This document shows positions 12,130 through 23,935 of a DNA stretch of 64,000 nucleotides, one piece after another. The stretch lies in the NCBI GenBank assembly GCA_021014945.1, contig MU266352.1, forward strand, positions 124,001-188,000. Reading direction: 5' to 3'. Source of the stretch: Leucogyrophana mollusca (taxonomy: Eukaryota; Basidiomycota; Agaricomycetes; Boletales). How positions within the stretch are numbered: position 1 is the first letter of the stretch; each line of letters opens with the position of its first letter. Made by a program: the position numbers and the translations under genes. The notes beneath the pieces were generated by a model. The model was not told the origin of the DNA, made no database searches, and worked only from the letters and a program-made list of their open reading frames with translations.

Positions 12130-12576
12130 ATGCCCGTCCGTATACGAATGGCCATGCATGGCCGCAGGCACAACCGAATCTTCCATCTCGTCGCCATAGA
12201 CCAGCGGAAACGCCGCGACGCCAAGCCTATGGAACTATTGGGAATCTATGACCCGGCTCTGAAGTTGGGTGAGGCCCACAAGACAGTCAAATGGAGTGTG
12301 GACAGAATAAAATACTGGTTGGGTGTTGGGGCTTTGCCTAGCAAGTCAGCCGTGCGACTGTTAGAATGGGTACGCGTTGGTTCTATATGTTGAAGTTTGC
12401 ATGTTCTAAGAGGCGGCAATATTTTCCAGGGAGGTGTTATACCCCCAGATTCGAAATATCATCCCAAGGCTCTGGGTCCTCGACCAACTCCGGAAGTAAT
12501 CCCACAGGTAGCGGGAGATAAAATAGGATTCGCTGCATCTTCCTCGGGCACAACGCCAGCTCCGTCAACGTCATGA
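12130..12576 (+). CDS. MRPS16: Mitochondrial ribosomal protein bS16m
   Basis: A small-subunit mitoribosomal protein of the bacterial S16 family. The start at 12130 reads MPVRIRMAMHGRRHNRIFHL, the typical S16 beginning in which the basic N-terminus doubles as the import signal. It continues with the conserved blocks ELLGIYDP, WSVDRIKYWLGVGALPSKSA and VRLLEWGGVIP. A single intron lies between the Trp of LEW and GGVIP. The C-terminal tail is longer than the bacterial protein and rich in Pro, Ser and Thr. Predicted length is about 130 residues. Confidence 0.93.
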
Positions 12577-12828
12577 CCGCACGGGATACCTTATTTCGTG
12601 TCGCGGATGGTCTCCCGATGATTTGGTGCTAGGAGGGCACCTCAGGGTCTTCAGTGGACGTCTTTGGAGGGATGGAAGCTGGAACAGTGCATCGCGACGC
12701 GTCATGTCTCATCTTTCCGAGTCGTATACGGTTGTATTTATCTCTGCATCACTCTTTGACACTACTATCTCACTACTGTCTAATTGATCCAAGGAGGGAG
12801 ATATGTCGCCCCCGCCGCTCAGGTGTTC

Positions 12829-13715
12829 TCATGAACTGAAAAGCGCAGCTATATGGTCGTGGCCAGCTACGTTTGCTAGCTCTGCAGCTGTGAAATCGTC
12901 TGGGTCCTTCGATCAAATGCGAGGGATTAGCAGGCGACCATGTCACGAGAGAGCAAAGGACGCACTTTGATATTGGGGTCAGCGCCATGCTTGAGCAGAA
13001 CAGTTGCGACGGCCAGGCTGCCTCTGTCACAGGCAAGATGGAGCGCGGTATAATTCTGACAGGTATCAGTCCCAGCAACATCTTGAGTCGACTGAAACAT
13101 ACGAATTCATCTAATTCGTTGATGTCGACTTCCGGATGCGTTTTCATAAATTCAGAGAGCTTGCCCGCGTCGCCACCGATCGCTAATCCATGTAGAGTAT
13201 TGGAGTCGCCAGGTTCTGCTGGCGGAGGGGCCATGGAGCTCACTGAGTTTCCCATTCCTCCGCCTCCGCCACCTGAACGCGAATTACTGTCATCGCTGTC
13301 CCATATATCTTCGCTGGAGCCAGGTTGTTTATGTTCGTCGGACTTGTCTTGCTGAGAAGCAGCTCCCTCTGCCCATCCGAGCTCCCGCGCAATATCCAGG
13401 TATCTCTTCTCCGCATCCGATCCACGATCCTCGTACGTCTTGCTCGCCGAACTCCAAGCATCCCACTTCGCCCGGCCGGTCATATCGAATATCGACGGCC
13501 GGGAGCCTTGGGGCGTCGGGGAGACGGTGAGGTACTTGAATAATCCATAGAGCTGTTGGATAGTGCACGAGACATAGTCAGGATCATATCACGGCCCAGC
13601 ACCAGAGTTTGTGGTCGACCTCAAGTTTGGTTGTCGTTGAGACTTTCGCTGGCGACGCACCCGAGGATAGATAAGATGCCGCATTGTGCAACGAGAGCGA
13701 AGGTGTGTGTGGCAT
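12829..13715 (-). CDS. Acyl-CoA-binding domain protein with ankyrin repeats (ACBD6-like)
   Basis: Binds long-chain acyl-CoA through an N-terminal ACBP domain and probably a partner through ankyrin repeats. The start at 13715 gives MPHTPSLSLHNAASYLSS. Splicing then yields the ACBP signature KLELYGLFKYLTVSPTPQG, followed by RPSIFDMTGRAKWDAW with the Tyr, Lys and Trp that line the acyl-CoA pocket. A Ser/Asp/Gly-rich linker follows. The C-terminus has ankyrin-type repeats (TLHGLAIGGDAGKLSEFMKT; NYTALHLACDRGSLAVATVL). The stop is at 12829. Domain order and size match ACBD6. The nearby start of LSC1 is over 1.4 kb away, and both genes run leftwards. Membrane segments are absent, so a soluble protein is expected. 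Confidence 0.87.
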
Positions 13716-13816
13716 CGTCGTTTATTGCAAACCGTAGTACTACTCAATTAGGTAGCTGATAGCAAGGTATCTCTATGTTCGAGTCGAAACAAAAGCAACA
13801 GACGAAAGGTGACCGT

Positions 13817-15206
13817 CTACACAAGACCAGCCGCCTTCATGGCCTTGAGCATCTGAGCACCAATCTTTGCTGGACTGTCAGTCACAATCGCACCAGCCTT
13901 CTCCAACGCAGCGACTTTATCCGAAGCAGCACCTGAGCCAAGAGCATCAGCACCGCATGCAACCAGTTTAGCGACAGTCTTACCCTTGCCGCCGGAAATA
14001 ATAGCGCCAGCATGTCCCATACGCCTGCCTGGAGGGGCAGTGCGGCCAGCAATGAAGCCAACAACCGGTTTGGGGTTCTTGCGGGTCTTGTTGTACTTCT
14101 CCAAATATTCGGCAGCTTCCTCCTCCATAGACCCACCGATTTCACCGATGATAACAATACCTAACGTAGAGGGATTTTTAGCAATGTAGAAAGAGCACCA
14201 TATGACGATCGTACCTTCAGTAGCCTCATCTTCAAGGAAAACCTTGATGACATCGACATGCTGGGTACCAGGGAATGGGTCACCTCCAATTCCGACACAG
14301 AGGGACTGGCCAAGGCCAACAGCGGTCGTTTGGGCGACAGCCTCGTAGGTCAGCGTCCCAGAGCGGGACACGATCCCTTGAAGACATAGAGTTAGTCCCA
14401 GTAGGGGTTTCTCAGCCTTTTGCCGCGCTCACCGATTTTCCCGGGCCTGTGGATGTGCCCAGGCTGGATGCCCATTTTGCAACCGAGAGGGTTGATGATT
14501 CCGGGACAGTTTGGTCCCACAAGGCGCGATTTTGACTGGCTCTTGAGAGCGTTCATGACCTATATCAAATGGCATGAGACCAGCCGATAAAAAAAATGCC
14601 TGACGCAAGGCTGACCTTGATCTCGTCCGCTTGGGGAATTCCCTCTGTTATGCAGACAATCAGACCAATTTCGTTCTCAATGGCCTCCAGAATGGCATCT
14701 GCGGCAGTAGGAGGTGGGACGTAGAGGACGGTTGCGTCGGGTTGCGCTTCCCTCACAGCCTAACTCGACCCCCAAAAAACTGAGAACACTACTCCACGGA
14801 AAGCGAACAAGTTCGTACCTCTCGCACTGACCCAAAGACCGGAAGTCCCAGATGCGTCTGGCCGGCCTTGTTGGGAGAGACGCCCCCGACCATGTTAGTG
14901 CCATAGGCGAGAGCCTCTTTCACGTGGAAGGTGCCCTGTACCATTTTTAAAACGCATGACCAGGTGACGATAGAACGAGGATAGACTGACCGTCTTCCCT
15001 GTAAAGCCCTGGCAGAGGACCTTTGTGTCTTTGTGAATGAGGAGGTTCTGTATCGTGTCTGCATAGCTCCTTCGAGCAGCAGACTGCGAAAAACACCGAC
15101 GTCCGGCTGGAAAGAAGACGTGTCAGCTAAAAACATCCTGCTCTTCTTCTTCTTCGCAAGACGGCATACCGGTTGAGGCCAGAGAGTGCGCTGTGAGGCG
15201 AAGCAT
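13817..15206 (-). CDS. LSC1: Succinyl-CoA ligase alpha subunit, mitochondrial
   Basis: A TCA-cycle enzyme in the matrix that makes ATP or GTP from succinyl-CoA together with the beta subunit. The first exon (start 15206) and the second give a classic presequence with Arg, Ser and Ala, then [19 protein letters not shown], the CoA-binding N-terminus. Later exons carry [18 protein letters not shown], the [16 protein letters not shown] block, [25 protein letters not shown] and [15 protein letters not shown]. The segment [12 protein letters not shown] contains the His that is phosphorylated in catalysis. It ends with KAAGLV. About seven exons; length and all motifs are normal. Confidence 0.96.
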
Positions 15207-15698
15207 TATAAAGAAAGGGTAGATAGTATGAGAGCTATATACGAGGCAAGAGACAACAGACTTTGAAGCGAAACTTTCCGTGACTGTCCGTTAGCCGGAA
15301 GCAGTGTTCACGACGCGCCCGCCGCGTCCAATTTGGGCGTGTTTGCGTCCACAGCCAGTCATCCTCGTCCTGGCTCTTTTCCCTCGCACACACCTCCAGA
15401 TTGGCTATCTATTCCAACGTTCGCACTTCCTGATAATCATTTTTGGCTACACAGTCTCTCGGTACATTCGCCTGCGTGCATGCATTGTCATCAATCTACA
15501 CCTCCCCCTTCCGAATCCTTCCTAGATTTAATAAGCTGCCATCACTCGTTCAACGGCGCCACTCGCCGGCGATCCCGGGCCTTGCGAGACGCTCGGTGCA
15601 GCCCCAGTATACTGTATTTCACCTTGTCAAACTGTCCTAGACTAATCGCACTGCAGAGGCAATCAGCATGGCGGCGCAGCGTTGAAACGAAAATAAAC
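15207..15698. promoter_or_regulatory. LSC1 promoter and MTR10 3' flank
   Basis: A CT-rich 492-bp gap. Overlapping plus-strand open frames up to 151 codons are Pro/Ser/His-rich translations of the CT-rich DNA and show no family resemblance. Confidence 0.4.
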
Positions 15699-18600
15699 CT
15701 ACTTTGTCACATCCACCAAAAATTGTTGCTTGGCCTGGTTGGGCGCGCTCGCACTCGGCAGGTTTTGAAGAATCAACGGGAGCCATGACAGCAGCTGCGA
15801 TGACCAAAGCAACGAAATCGACCGGAAAATGGTCACCACGGCCGAGGTCGCGTCTTCGGGAAAGTCGGCCACCACGCCATTGAGCAGGTAACCAACGAAT
15901 TCAAAGCCCTCTTTGTCTATGACAGCTTTGATGGCGGCGGCATAAACTGGAAATTTAGGAGGTGGGGATGCGGTGGAAGACAGGCAGTCGTGCGTTAGAA
16001 TCATGCGGAAGAGATCTAGCGAAGCAAAGACGAGGTCAGAGTGGATAAGAGTGAGGGCGGCCATCGTTGCTCGGAAAGCTAGTGGGAATGCCGGTGACTG
16101 GAAAAAGATGTCGGGCGCCATCTCGGCCAACTGTAATAGCAATTGGACATAGTCCTCCAGGACTAGCGCGCCATTCAGCACCGTGGGGTTCATGTCACCG
16201 CAAACACAGCTTACCGTCTGGGAGGTCTCGAGCAGCTTTCGATTGCAACAGGCTGACCACCTTGTTGGTCGACCGTTCGTACAAAAGTCGGAAGGCGCTG
16301 CGCAGGCTGGAGTCTTCGTCATTCCCAAACCTGCTAACAACTTTACCTGCAATCCACAAGAAGGCTGAAAAGCCCGTAGCCTCAAACGAGGTCACCATCC
16401 TGCTCAACACCGACGGCGCGACGGGGAGTGCCGACACCCCAAATAACGTAATTCCATGCCGGAGAACACGAGTGGTTCGCTCAGCAGTGTCGTAGTCGAA
16501 GGCGAACTTGGAGATGAACACGTCAAACACAGACCAGGCCTCTCTGCAGCTGTTTTGACAGGCTGCTGGAAGCTGGTCTCCAAAGGTCCCAACAACATGC
16601 AGCATAACCTCCAGGTTTTCCAAACCATCTGACGTTGCAAATCAGGGCTGAGATACGTGTGATCAACTCCACGCCACTTACTTCCGATCTCTTTCAGCTC
16701 CTGCTTTGTTACTGGTGTAGTCTTGCTGGCAACAGAATGAATTTGCGCGAGAATGTCCAGAGAGAAGGTGCGAAGGGATTCGGCAGCCTTCTCCATAGGC
16801 ATCGCAGATATAACATAGGCAATGGCTTCGTAAACCTGTCGTCTATCATCTTGCGCGAGCTTGGACCCTGTAGTTGTCAAGAACGTGTGGAGTGTTGGCA
16901 AGAAATCTATGAGATGCTATGTGGGACCTTCAATTAGAGTAACTCTTAGCAAAGAAAGACCAGTACCTGCTTGCAATCTTGGCAAAGATATTTGAGTGCT
17001 TGCCCCGCGGCCGCGCTGACTTCGCTATCAGAATCCTCAAAGCCCGAAGAGATATACTGAAGTTGGTACGCGATATACTCGGGGTGGTGGTTGATCCACT
17101 CTGTATAGCGAGATATGATCAGTAGAGCCGCGTAACGGACTCTAGGATGAGTGGGAAGGGAAGGAATAAGGTCCATGATTTTCGGCACGGCATTGTTGTC
17201 AGCCGGATCAACTTCAGCTCCCATAGACCTCATCGCGAACAAAGGGGCTTCTATCTCCTGCCACGAAATAGCCTGGGGAGGACGGGAGAGCGCGGCGGTG
17301 ATGAGGGCATAAGTGGAGAGCAGGCAGGTGTCAGTGCCAAGCACATAACAGCAGTCCTTGAGGGTGTCTCCCATGACATGCCTAAACGAACGGAAACTGT
17401 CGGCTTCTTGGCCAGTCATTGACGTCAGGTCTGATGGGAAGTGGAGGTGACGGATAACGACGCCCATAAGCGCCGTATAGGCTTCGATAAACAACGGCGA
17501 AACGGATGGTTTCTTGCCAATAGTCTGAGCGAGTCGCATCCAGAATGGGAACGTGATGGGCACTATGTCCAGGTCAGGGTAAGCGGAACATTGGCCAATG
17601 GCTTCGACTATTGGGTAGAACGTGTCTGTGTGTTGGAGGAGCAGAAGCCTGTATGTCTCTCCTGCCTCGGCAAATATGCGAGCGTATCCTTTGATCTTTT
17701 CCGGATCCTCCTGTTGTTCCTCGATTTGAGATTTCAAGGCAATGACTCGGGGAACTATTTGCTCGATGACAGGCATATTTTCATCGATCTCTTGCGTTTC
17801 GTGAATCAATTCACAGACGACGTCCACGGCGCAGTCGAAGAGATCGTCGGAATCCAGCGCCTGGAATGTAAACGCGAACAAAGGTGTTTTGGCAAAAGAT
17901 GGCATGTCGACCTCCCCCGCAATGAGCCAGCTGCGTAAACAGTTGAATATTTGACTTTGCACGGTGTGTGTTACACCTGCGAAGTCTTTCAGTCAGTACA
18001 ACTTCTTGCCCACATGTCAAAATCTCCGAACCAGAAGCCTGAATGTACATGGAGAGCAGGTCCAGGACCTGCTGAGAGTTTGCCGTAAGGATTTTCGCAG
18101 ACCTTTCTCTGTAGTCATCGTCCTATGCATCATGGTCAGATCCCGCTAGCGAAAAGGAACCAACGCCACCGACCGTTACCGGTATTCTGGTATTACCAGC
18201 CAATTCTTCAGGAAGAACCGTAAGAAACTGCAGGAACACTGGAACCGTGGCAGGGTTCTGTCCGAACCCTTCAATCATTGTCTGGAGAGGGTTATCCCAG
18301 GATGGGAGCTGGAGCGCCAAACCCGAGATGGCCAGACATAACTGTGTGATTATGGTCTTTGGACCAGAGTGATAACTTTGCAATGCTGTCACCAGGGTAT
18401 CTCGCAAAGGGAGTAGATTAGAGGGGTCTACTTGGTGAAGATCATACGTGACCTGTGGCGCGATCGATGCATGAGCGGTCATAGGAGAAGTGAAAGCGAG
18501 ATAACCTACTTTCGATCTGAATGTTTGTGCAGCGAAGAGCTTCGCTGCCGGAGGGGCATCGGGCGAGAGCAGGAGGACGTTACAGGTCGACCATGCCTCG

Positions 18601-18784
18601 GGCTAGGACAAGGACGGATATGCGGAAGTCAGATGTCCTGGTTTGAAGACTGGGCCAAGGGCGAAAGTGGATTTACAGAATGCTGAAAGTCCTGCAGCCA
18701 GGAATTTGCGTTCTCCAAGGAGGTCTTGTCCGGTGCGCGACTGAAGACATCGAGAGCAGAAAGTAAAGCTTGTATCTCGGTCAT
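15699..18784 (-). CDS. MTR10: Importin-beta-type nuclear transport receptor (Mtr10/transportin-3)
   Basis: A karyopherin that imports SR-like RNA-binding proteins in yeast and animals. The start at 18784 gives MTEIQALLSALDVFSRAPDK, followed by the N-terminal importin HEAT segment (ENANSWLQDFQHS, then AQTFRSKVGY), then ITQLCLAISGLALQLPSW. Long alpha-helical HEAT-repeat exons follow (for example 17962-16946, with YAALLIISRYTEWINHHPEY and SGFEDSDSEVSAAAGQALKY). The C-terminal exon has VLEDYVQLLLQLAEMAPDIF. There are several introns, and the protein is about 930-950 residues, as expected. An in-frame upstream ATG at 18859 adds a poorly conserved stretch and is not preferred. Family assignment is firm; the specific orthologue is likely. 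Confidence 0.9.
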
Positions 18785-19221
18785 AATTATTATGAATCGT
18801 TGGACGTTCTGTTCTGATCGTGAATGGAATCTCAGCTCAGAAGCCAGTGGGTGCACCAAAAGATTATCTGTTTATCAGTATTGACATAGTGGCAACACCG
18901 GGTATATCGTCGCAAAAGAAGTAAAATCCAATCGTCCCCTCAACGTCCTTCGACGTTCAGCAGAAACTCCACGTAAGAAGGCAGTGACAATGTCATACTA
19001 AAAGGAAGAGGTGTAGCCAAGCCAGGATATCGATGTAAAAGAGCGTGAAATGTTCCGGAGAGTGGGGTAACGAGCGAGAAGCATCGAGGAAAATGTACGA
19101 TATGAAGATACTAAAAGGCTGAGTAGAAGCGGGACAGGCCAGCACGAAGACCATAACAAGAGCTCATCCACCAAACTTGGGTAATAAAGTAGTAGTAGGT
19201 TCGTCGCGTCACCGTCGGGGT
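18785..19221. promoter_or_regulatory. MTR10 promoter and septin 3' flank
   Basis: No supported gene. Contains the 5' flank of MTR10 and the 3' flank of the septin gene, both transcribed leftwards. Confidence 0.4.
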
Positions 19222-20928
19222 CTACCGCAGGAAGCGCTTCGATTTCTGGGGTGCATCAGCGGGAGATAAAATTTGAGCACCCATAAATTTACTTACGCCG
19301 GTCTGCTTCTCGGGAGTCAGCGGTCGCCCACTCTCGATTCTGCGCTTCTTGTCCTCTAGGTCGGCCCGCTGTTTGTCCAAGGCGTCTTTCATCTCCTTGT
19401 GTCGGGCGTAAAGCTCTTCCTCGGATTGTTTGAGCTTGGACTCTTTCTCTTGCACTTTCTGTTGGAAGACCATCTTCATCTCGGCTTCCATCTTGGAGAG
19501 CTTGGCCTCGTGCAGCACGCGTTCTTCCTGGATCCTCGCCGACGGGCTGCAAGAAGGACATGAGACACGTCTACGATGCTTGCAAGTGGACATTGGAATA
19601 CATACTTGATCTCCCTGAAGACGGTGGAGTCTTGAGCAACACCCATGCTGAGAAGCTTCTCCGTTCGCCAGTTCTCATACAGAACGTCATTAGTGTATTC
19701 TCGTAGCTCCTCCATGTAAGTCCGAACAAGCATCTGGCGGAGCTTGACGAAGTCACAGTGTTCTTCGTTGTCGACTTCGATAACACCCCATGGGTACGAC
19801 CGGCCGCGAACCTCGCGCCCATCGGGAGTTTGAACCACGTTATCCGAACCAACGACAGCGAAGGGGATCTTGCCGGCGATTTCCTCGGCCTCCGCAATGG
19901 TCTCCTCATCCTCGTTCTCGTAAGTGGGTGCCTGGAAAATGTGGATCTTGTGATGGGCAATGTCCGCAAGGATCTGATTAAAATCTCTCAGTCACTACTG
20001 GTGGAGGGAGCTAGAAGTGTGGCATACCCTAGCCTTGAAGTCAGCAATTTCCTCGTCTGTCATGGTGTCGGCTTTTGCAATGATGGGAATCAGGTTGACT
20101 TTCGTGTGGAGGCGACGCATGAATTCAATGTCGATTTGCTTCAACCTTTTGAAACAACGTCAGAGCGGAGCTAACGGGGACGAAAGTATACTGACGAATG
20201 GCCAGTCGGTTGTATGAAATACAAGCAAGCGTGAACGCGGTTGTCAACAATTTTCTGACGATTCACGCGATTTTCCTGCTCCAGGTAGGAGTCAAACCGA
20301 GACTCAATATTTTCCACAATTGGTCGCCAACTAAAACCGCGTGTCAGCGCGAGTTTTCATGACTAAGAAGCTGGCTAACCTGTCATCATTGTTGACAAAG
20401 TCACCAAACCCGGGGGTGTCCACGACGGTCAAGTGCAAACGAACACCATTTTCCTCGATATCTTGGGGAGATTTAAGGAAGGCTGTTAAAACTATGATGG
20501 CAAAAGACCCTTACCAGCTCCGATGCTCTCAATGGCAACAGTTTTAGGGCGTTCCGCTGAGGGTGGGAGGGGCTCTTTGGGAGGGTAGAGCGGCGTGTTG
20601 AAGAGCGTGTTGATGAGCGTGGACTTGCCCAAACCCGACTCGCCTGAAAAATGAGTGCACCGTGATCAAATTGGCGGGACCTAAAATTAGGGCGCAGAGG
20701 CAACGTACCAACAACCATGGCAGTGAACTGGAAACCCTTACGGACACTCTTTCTATGAACCTGGTTGGGAAGGTTGGCGAAGCCGACGTAGCCCATGAGC
20801 TTTTTGCGAATGACCGGGGAGATACCAGTCGTGTTGGTTTGAGCCAAAGAGGGACTTGAACCGTTCGCATAGCCGTTGGGCGAGGGCGAGAGGTCGCCGA
20901 CGCGGGAAGAGGTGTAAGAGTCCGTCAT
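19222..20928 (-). CDS. CDC3: Septin, Cdc3/AspB-like group
   Basis: A GTP-binding filament protein of the septum, cell cortex and hyphal branch sites. The start at 20928 gives a Ser/Asn/Gly-rich head, then the polybasic segment [19 protein letters not shown]. The GTPase core follows: P-loop [15 protein letters not shown] (near 20620), switch-II/G3 DTPGFGD (near 20410), and G4 AKAD (near 20067). The septin-unique element contains [13 protein letters not shown]. The C-terminal extension (19590-19290) is a long Glu/Lys/Gln coiled coil. A last intron separates the short tail KSKRFLR. Group assignment to Cdc3 rests on the segment before the P-loop and the long coiled coil; family membership is certain. 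Confidence 0.93.
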
Positions 20929-21464
20929 CTGAAGGGAATGTCAATTTCTGAGGGTGAAAGGACAAGACAGAAAACGACGAATTTTACTTTTAGGTTGACT
21001 GCAACGGGGGGAAGGAAAGAAGTTGGCGGCACTGCGCTGGATGTGTTTGGTTTATTTGGCTTCGGTGGCGCCAATTCTCGGTTGCAAGGATCCTCGGGAG
21101 CAGATTATTACAACGAGTACTTCGCGAAATGATATTCGGCCAATATTCTCTTTGTCTCGCACAGGATATCTGTACTTTAACATGGGAGCCCAATTACTGC
21201 ACAATGCCGCCATCCTTTGAACGAGGTACTCCGAAGCTAATCTCCTCTGACACGTTTCCCCTGTGCGGTCCCGTCTGATAAAAGAACGCTCCGACCTCCA
21301 CGCCCCTCGGCGATAGCAGAATAGGTGCGTTTGCATCGCACTATGTGCCTACATACTGTTAAAGGATGGTGCTAAGGTAATACTAGTAAGGAATGGCTAA
21401 TGGATACAAACTGTGTGGTATCATATCGTAATGTGCGTATAATGAACGGACTGTCGCTCGACCT
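20929..21464. promoter_or_regulatory. Septin promoter and 3' flank of the orphan gene
   Basis: Short open frames on both strands, none with recognisable coding content. Confidence 0.4.
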
Positions 21465-22185
21465 TCAAAACCACTCTTCCGACCCCATGCATTCGTCGGC
21501 TTTGATGAACATGTCAAACATCTCCTGGACCCTCGCATCCTCGATTTTTGCCATCGTCTCTTCATCCCACAGAGCTTCAATCGCCTCCAAATCGCCGTCC
21601 CATTCACTATCGCTAGACCCCGATGGTGACAGCGCGGGCGTGGTGTTCGGTGTGCTACTTTTACGTGGAGGAGTGCGATACCGTAAGTCAGACATCTCGT
21701 CCGTCTCGGTAGAGGATTCTTCTTCGCCCCTTGGTTGGTCGTCTTCTGATGCGTTGAATTCCATGTCCTCCATGTCCTGCGCCTCCTTTTCAGTAAGAAT
21801 TCGCTCGCTCGAATTTCTTCACTGTTGATGGTCTCACCTTCTTCGGAGTCCGAACAACCGCAACTCGAGCCAGCGATCTTTGCAATATAGTTGTACGGTG
21901 GTGTCGTCGTGATGCTTCGACGATGAAGGAGTGGGCCTCTCGTCGCGTATGTGCATTATATATCGTTCTTCCTCGGCCTGTGAAGGGGCTGGTGCCATGC
22001 GTCCCCTTCGTTTTGGACGCAAGCGGTGACGCAGGGTGGCTCAATACTACGCGAGGGACGTTTATATCGTATGGCTGCAGTACAGAGCCAGATGTGCTGT
22101 TCTTGTTCCCCGCCAGCGGGGAGCGCGAAAGATGATATGTCGCTATCAGGGCGGTGCGAGCATCAGCAGATTTGAACGTAGACAT
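21465..22185 (-). CDS. Hypothetical acidic protein, no family recognised
   Basis: Two exons join in frame across an intron at about 21839-21788 (GTGAGA..AAAAG), giving roughly 225 residues. The N-terminal half is basic and Ser/Thr/Arg-rich (MSTFKSADARTALIATYHLS; RTPKK). The C-terminal half is very acidic, with EDDQPRGEEESSTETDE and SSDSEWDGDLEAIEALWDEE, ending in ADECMGSEEWF. Several Ser/Thr-Pro sites (RTPPRKSSTPNTTPALSPSG) suggest phosphorylation by proline-directed kinases. There is no signal peptide or membrane segment. A disordered nuclear or regulatory protein is my inference only. The open frame and clean splice make a real gene likely. Confidence 0.55.
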
Positions 22186-22632
22186 CGAGGCAGGAGTAAT
22201 CGAGTGACTAAATTCGTTCGGAACGATAGGCAGTGGTACCAGCCGCAGCTTCTATCGGATGGGTCGAGGGGGGATAAACCTCTCCCTTGGACGGGATTCC
22301 GCTTTATATGCATCTGGGACGAGCGCTTTGATAGGTACCTTTTGCTTTGAGGCGGCGGAGTGTGGTTGTGGATTAGGAAGAAAGGCATGAGAATGGCTTT
22401 GAGCTCTTTGTTCTTTCATTGGTCTGTTCCACTTGATCTTCCACAAAGACCAAGTTTAATTAAGTCCATTCTCCGTGAAGCTCACATTCAAGTGTACATG
22501 TCCACTTTCGGCAGAACTCCTCTCGCAGCGTGCACTGAGCTAGCGCGTACCACACTGGCTAAGGATATTCTTTTGGTAATCGGCAAGTTAAAGGGTAGCA
22601 AACACAGCGCACACTAGGTGATCGCCCGGTAC
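22186..22632. promoter_or_regulatory. Promoter of the orphan gene and nitrilase 3' flank
   Basis: No gene supported. Two overlapping plus-strand frames under 110 codons look like chance. Confidence 0.4.
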
Positions 22633-23804
22633 TCAGGGCAGCTTAGTTCTGAACTCGAAGACTAGTGAATCGCTTGTGAGCGGATCTTGGTCAAGATAGC
22701 GCAGGGAAACCGAAAGGCCTACCATCCGGACGAGCATAATGGCCCACAACATCCATATCAAATTTCCCCCGAGGAATATCATCGAGGTCAATCTCCGCGG
22801 TAAGGATCTCCTCCGCCTGCCTGGATGGACCTGCAAGAATCTTCCCGAGCGGACTGATTATTACGCTGCCGCCGTTAATCATGACATTTTCTGCCTTGCG
22901 GTGATTAGCATCTGCGACGGGATGGTCGGGAGGGTAATCCTTTTCCATGGAAAACTGACATGCAGCCAGCACAAAACAGCGCCCTTCAAGAGCGATGTGG
23001 GTCATCGAGGATTGCCACTGAGGACGAGCATCCACGGTGGGTGCGCAATGTATCTGGGTACCCAGTGAATAGTAATGCATTCGCACTATGAACGTCAAGT
23101 CAGATGTGGCTAGCAGACCGTCCCGAGAGCACCTACACAACGGCATGTAGTTTTCCCTGAGCGTTGTACTCAGTCCAGGTACAATCTCAGCGGCGAATCG
23201 AACGACTCACCAACAAATTGTGGCCGAAATCTTGGTACGCACAGCGTGTCCCTGTAAATTGGACGAGTCGAATATCTTCTCGATTACCGGAAGCGTGGTC
23301 GCATCACCCTGCCCCCAAATCATGCGCTCCGCTCCTGTTGGGACTAGTTTCCGATGCTTAGCCACCAATCCATCGTTCGGATCCACAAAAATAGCTGTGC
23401 AGTATAATGTTCCTCCGTCACGCTCAATTATCCCCATCACAACGAAGACACCCGTGTCCTTGCTCACGGACTCGATGCGGGAAAGGGCAGGGGAGGGTAT
23501 CTCGATTGCTCCCTTGTGATATCGGAGAAACTCGTCCCTTCCTTCTTCTGAACGATCTCCCACCACACAGCCAAAAGTCGACATTTTTGGGTAGCCTCCG
23601 ATACTGGTAGAGGAAGCATAGATGACTTTGTGCGTGGTCTAGTCCAAGAAGTGATACACACAATGCTTCTGGGAACACTGCCATTTGAGCGCCATCCCTT
23701 TCTCTTGCCAATCTTGTTAGGTTTTCGAACTTATCTAGCGTCGCATCCAGAGAGTACGCCGCAGTGCATGTTTGAACGACAGAAACACGTATGGTGTTGG
23801 TCAT
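22633..23804 (-). CDS. Nitrilase (carbon-nitrogen hydrolase superfamily, branch 1)
   Basis: Hydrolyses a nitrile to an acid plus ammonia, or hydrates it if cyanide-hydratase-like. The start at 23804 gives MTNTIRVSVVQTCTAAYSLD. The catalytic triad is complete: Glu in MAVFPEAFIGGYPK, Lys in AKHRKLVPTGAERMIWGQGD, and Cys in ISATICWENYMPLLRM. The downstream block HCAPTVDARPQWQSSMTHIA and INGGSVIISPLGKILAGP also match true nitrilases. About five exons. The C-terminus depends on the last splice: a 37-nt intron leads to FEFRTKLP with stop at 22633, while reading through ends at 22691. I prefer the spliced form. The substrate cannot be told. Confidence 0.9.
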
Positions 23805-23935
23805 CTCGAGGGAACAGGTGACCTGGATAGACGTCGTGATCTCTCTTTATATGACTTTACCTCGTCCTGGAAGTCTCGTGATGAAAGTCGGCCCGGATAA
23901 GCGAAAGTTTCTGAAAGTGAGAGGAACCAAGTAGT

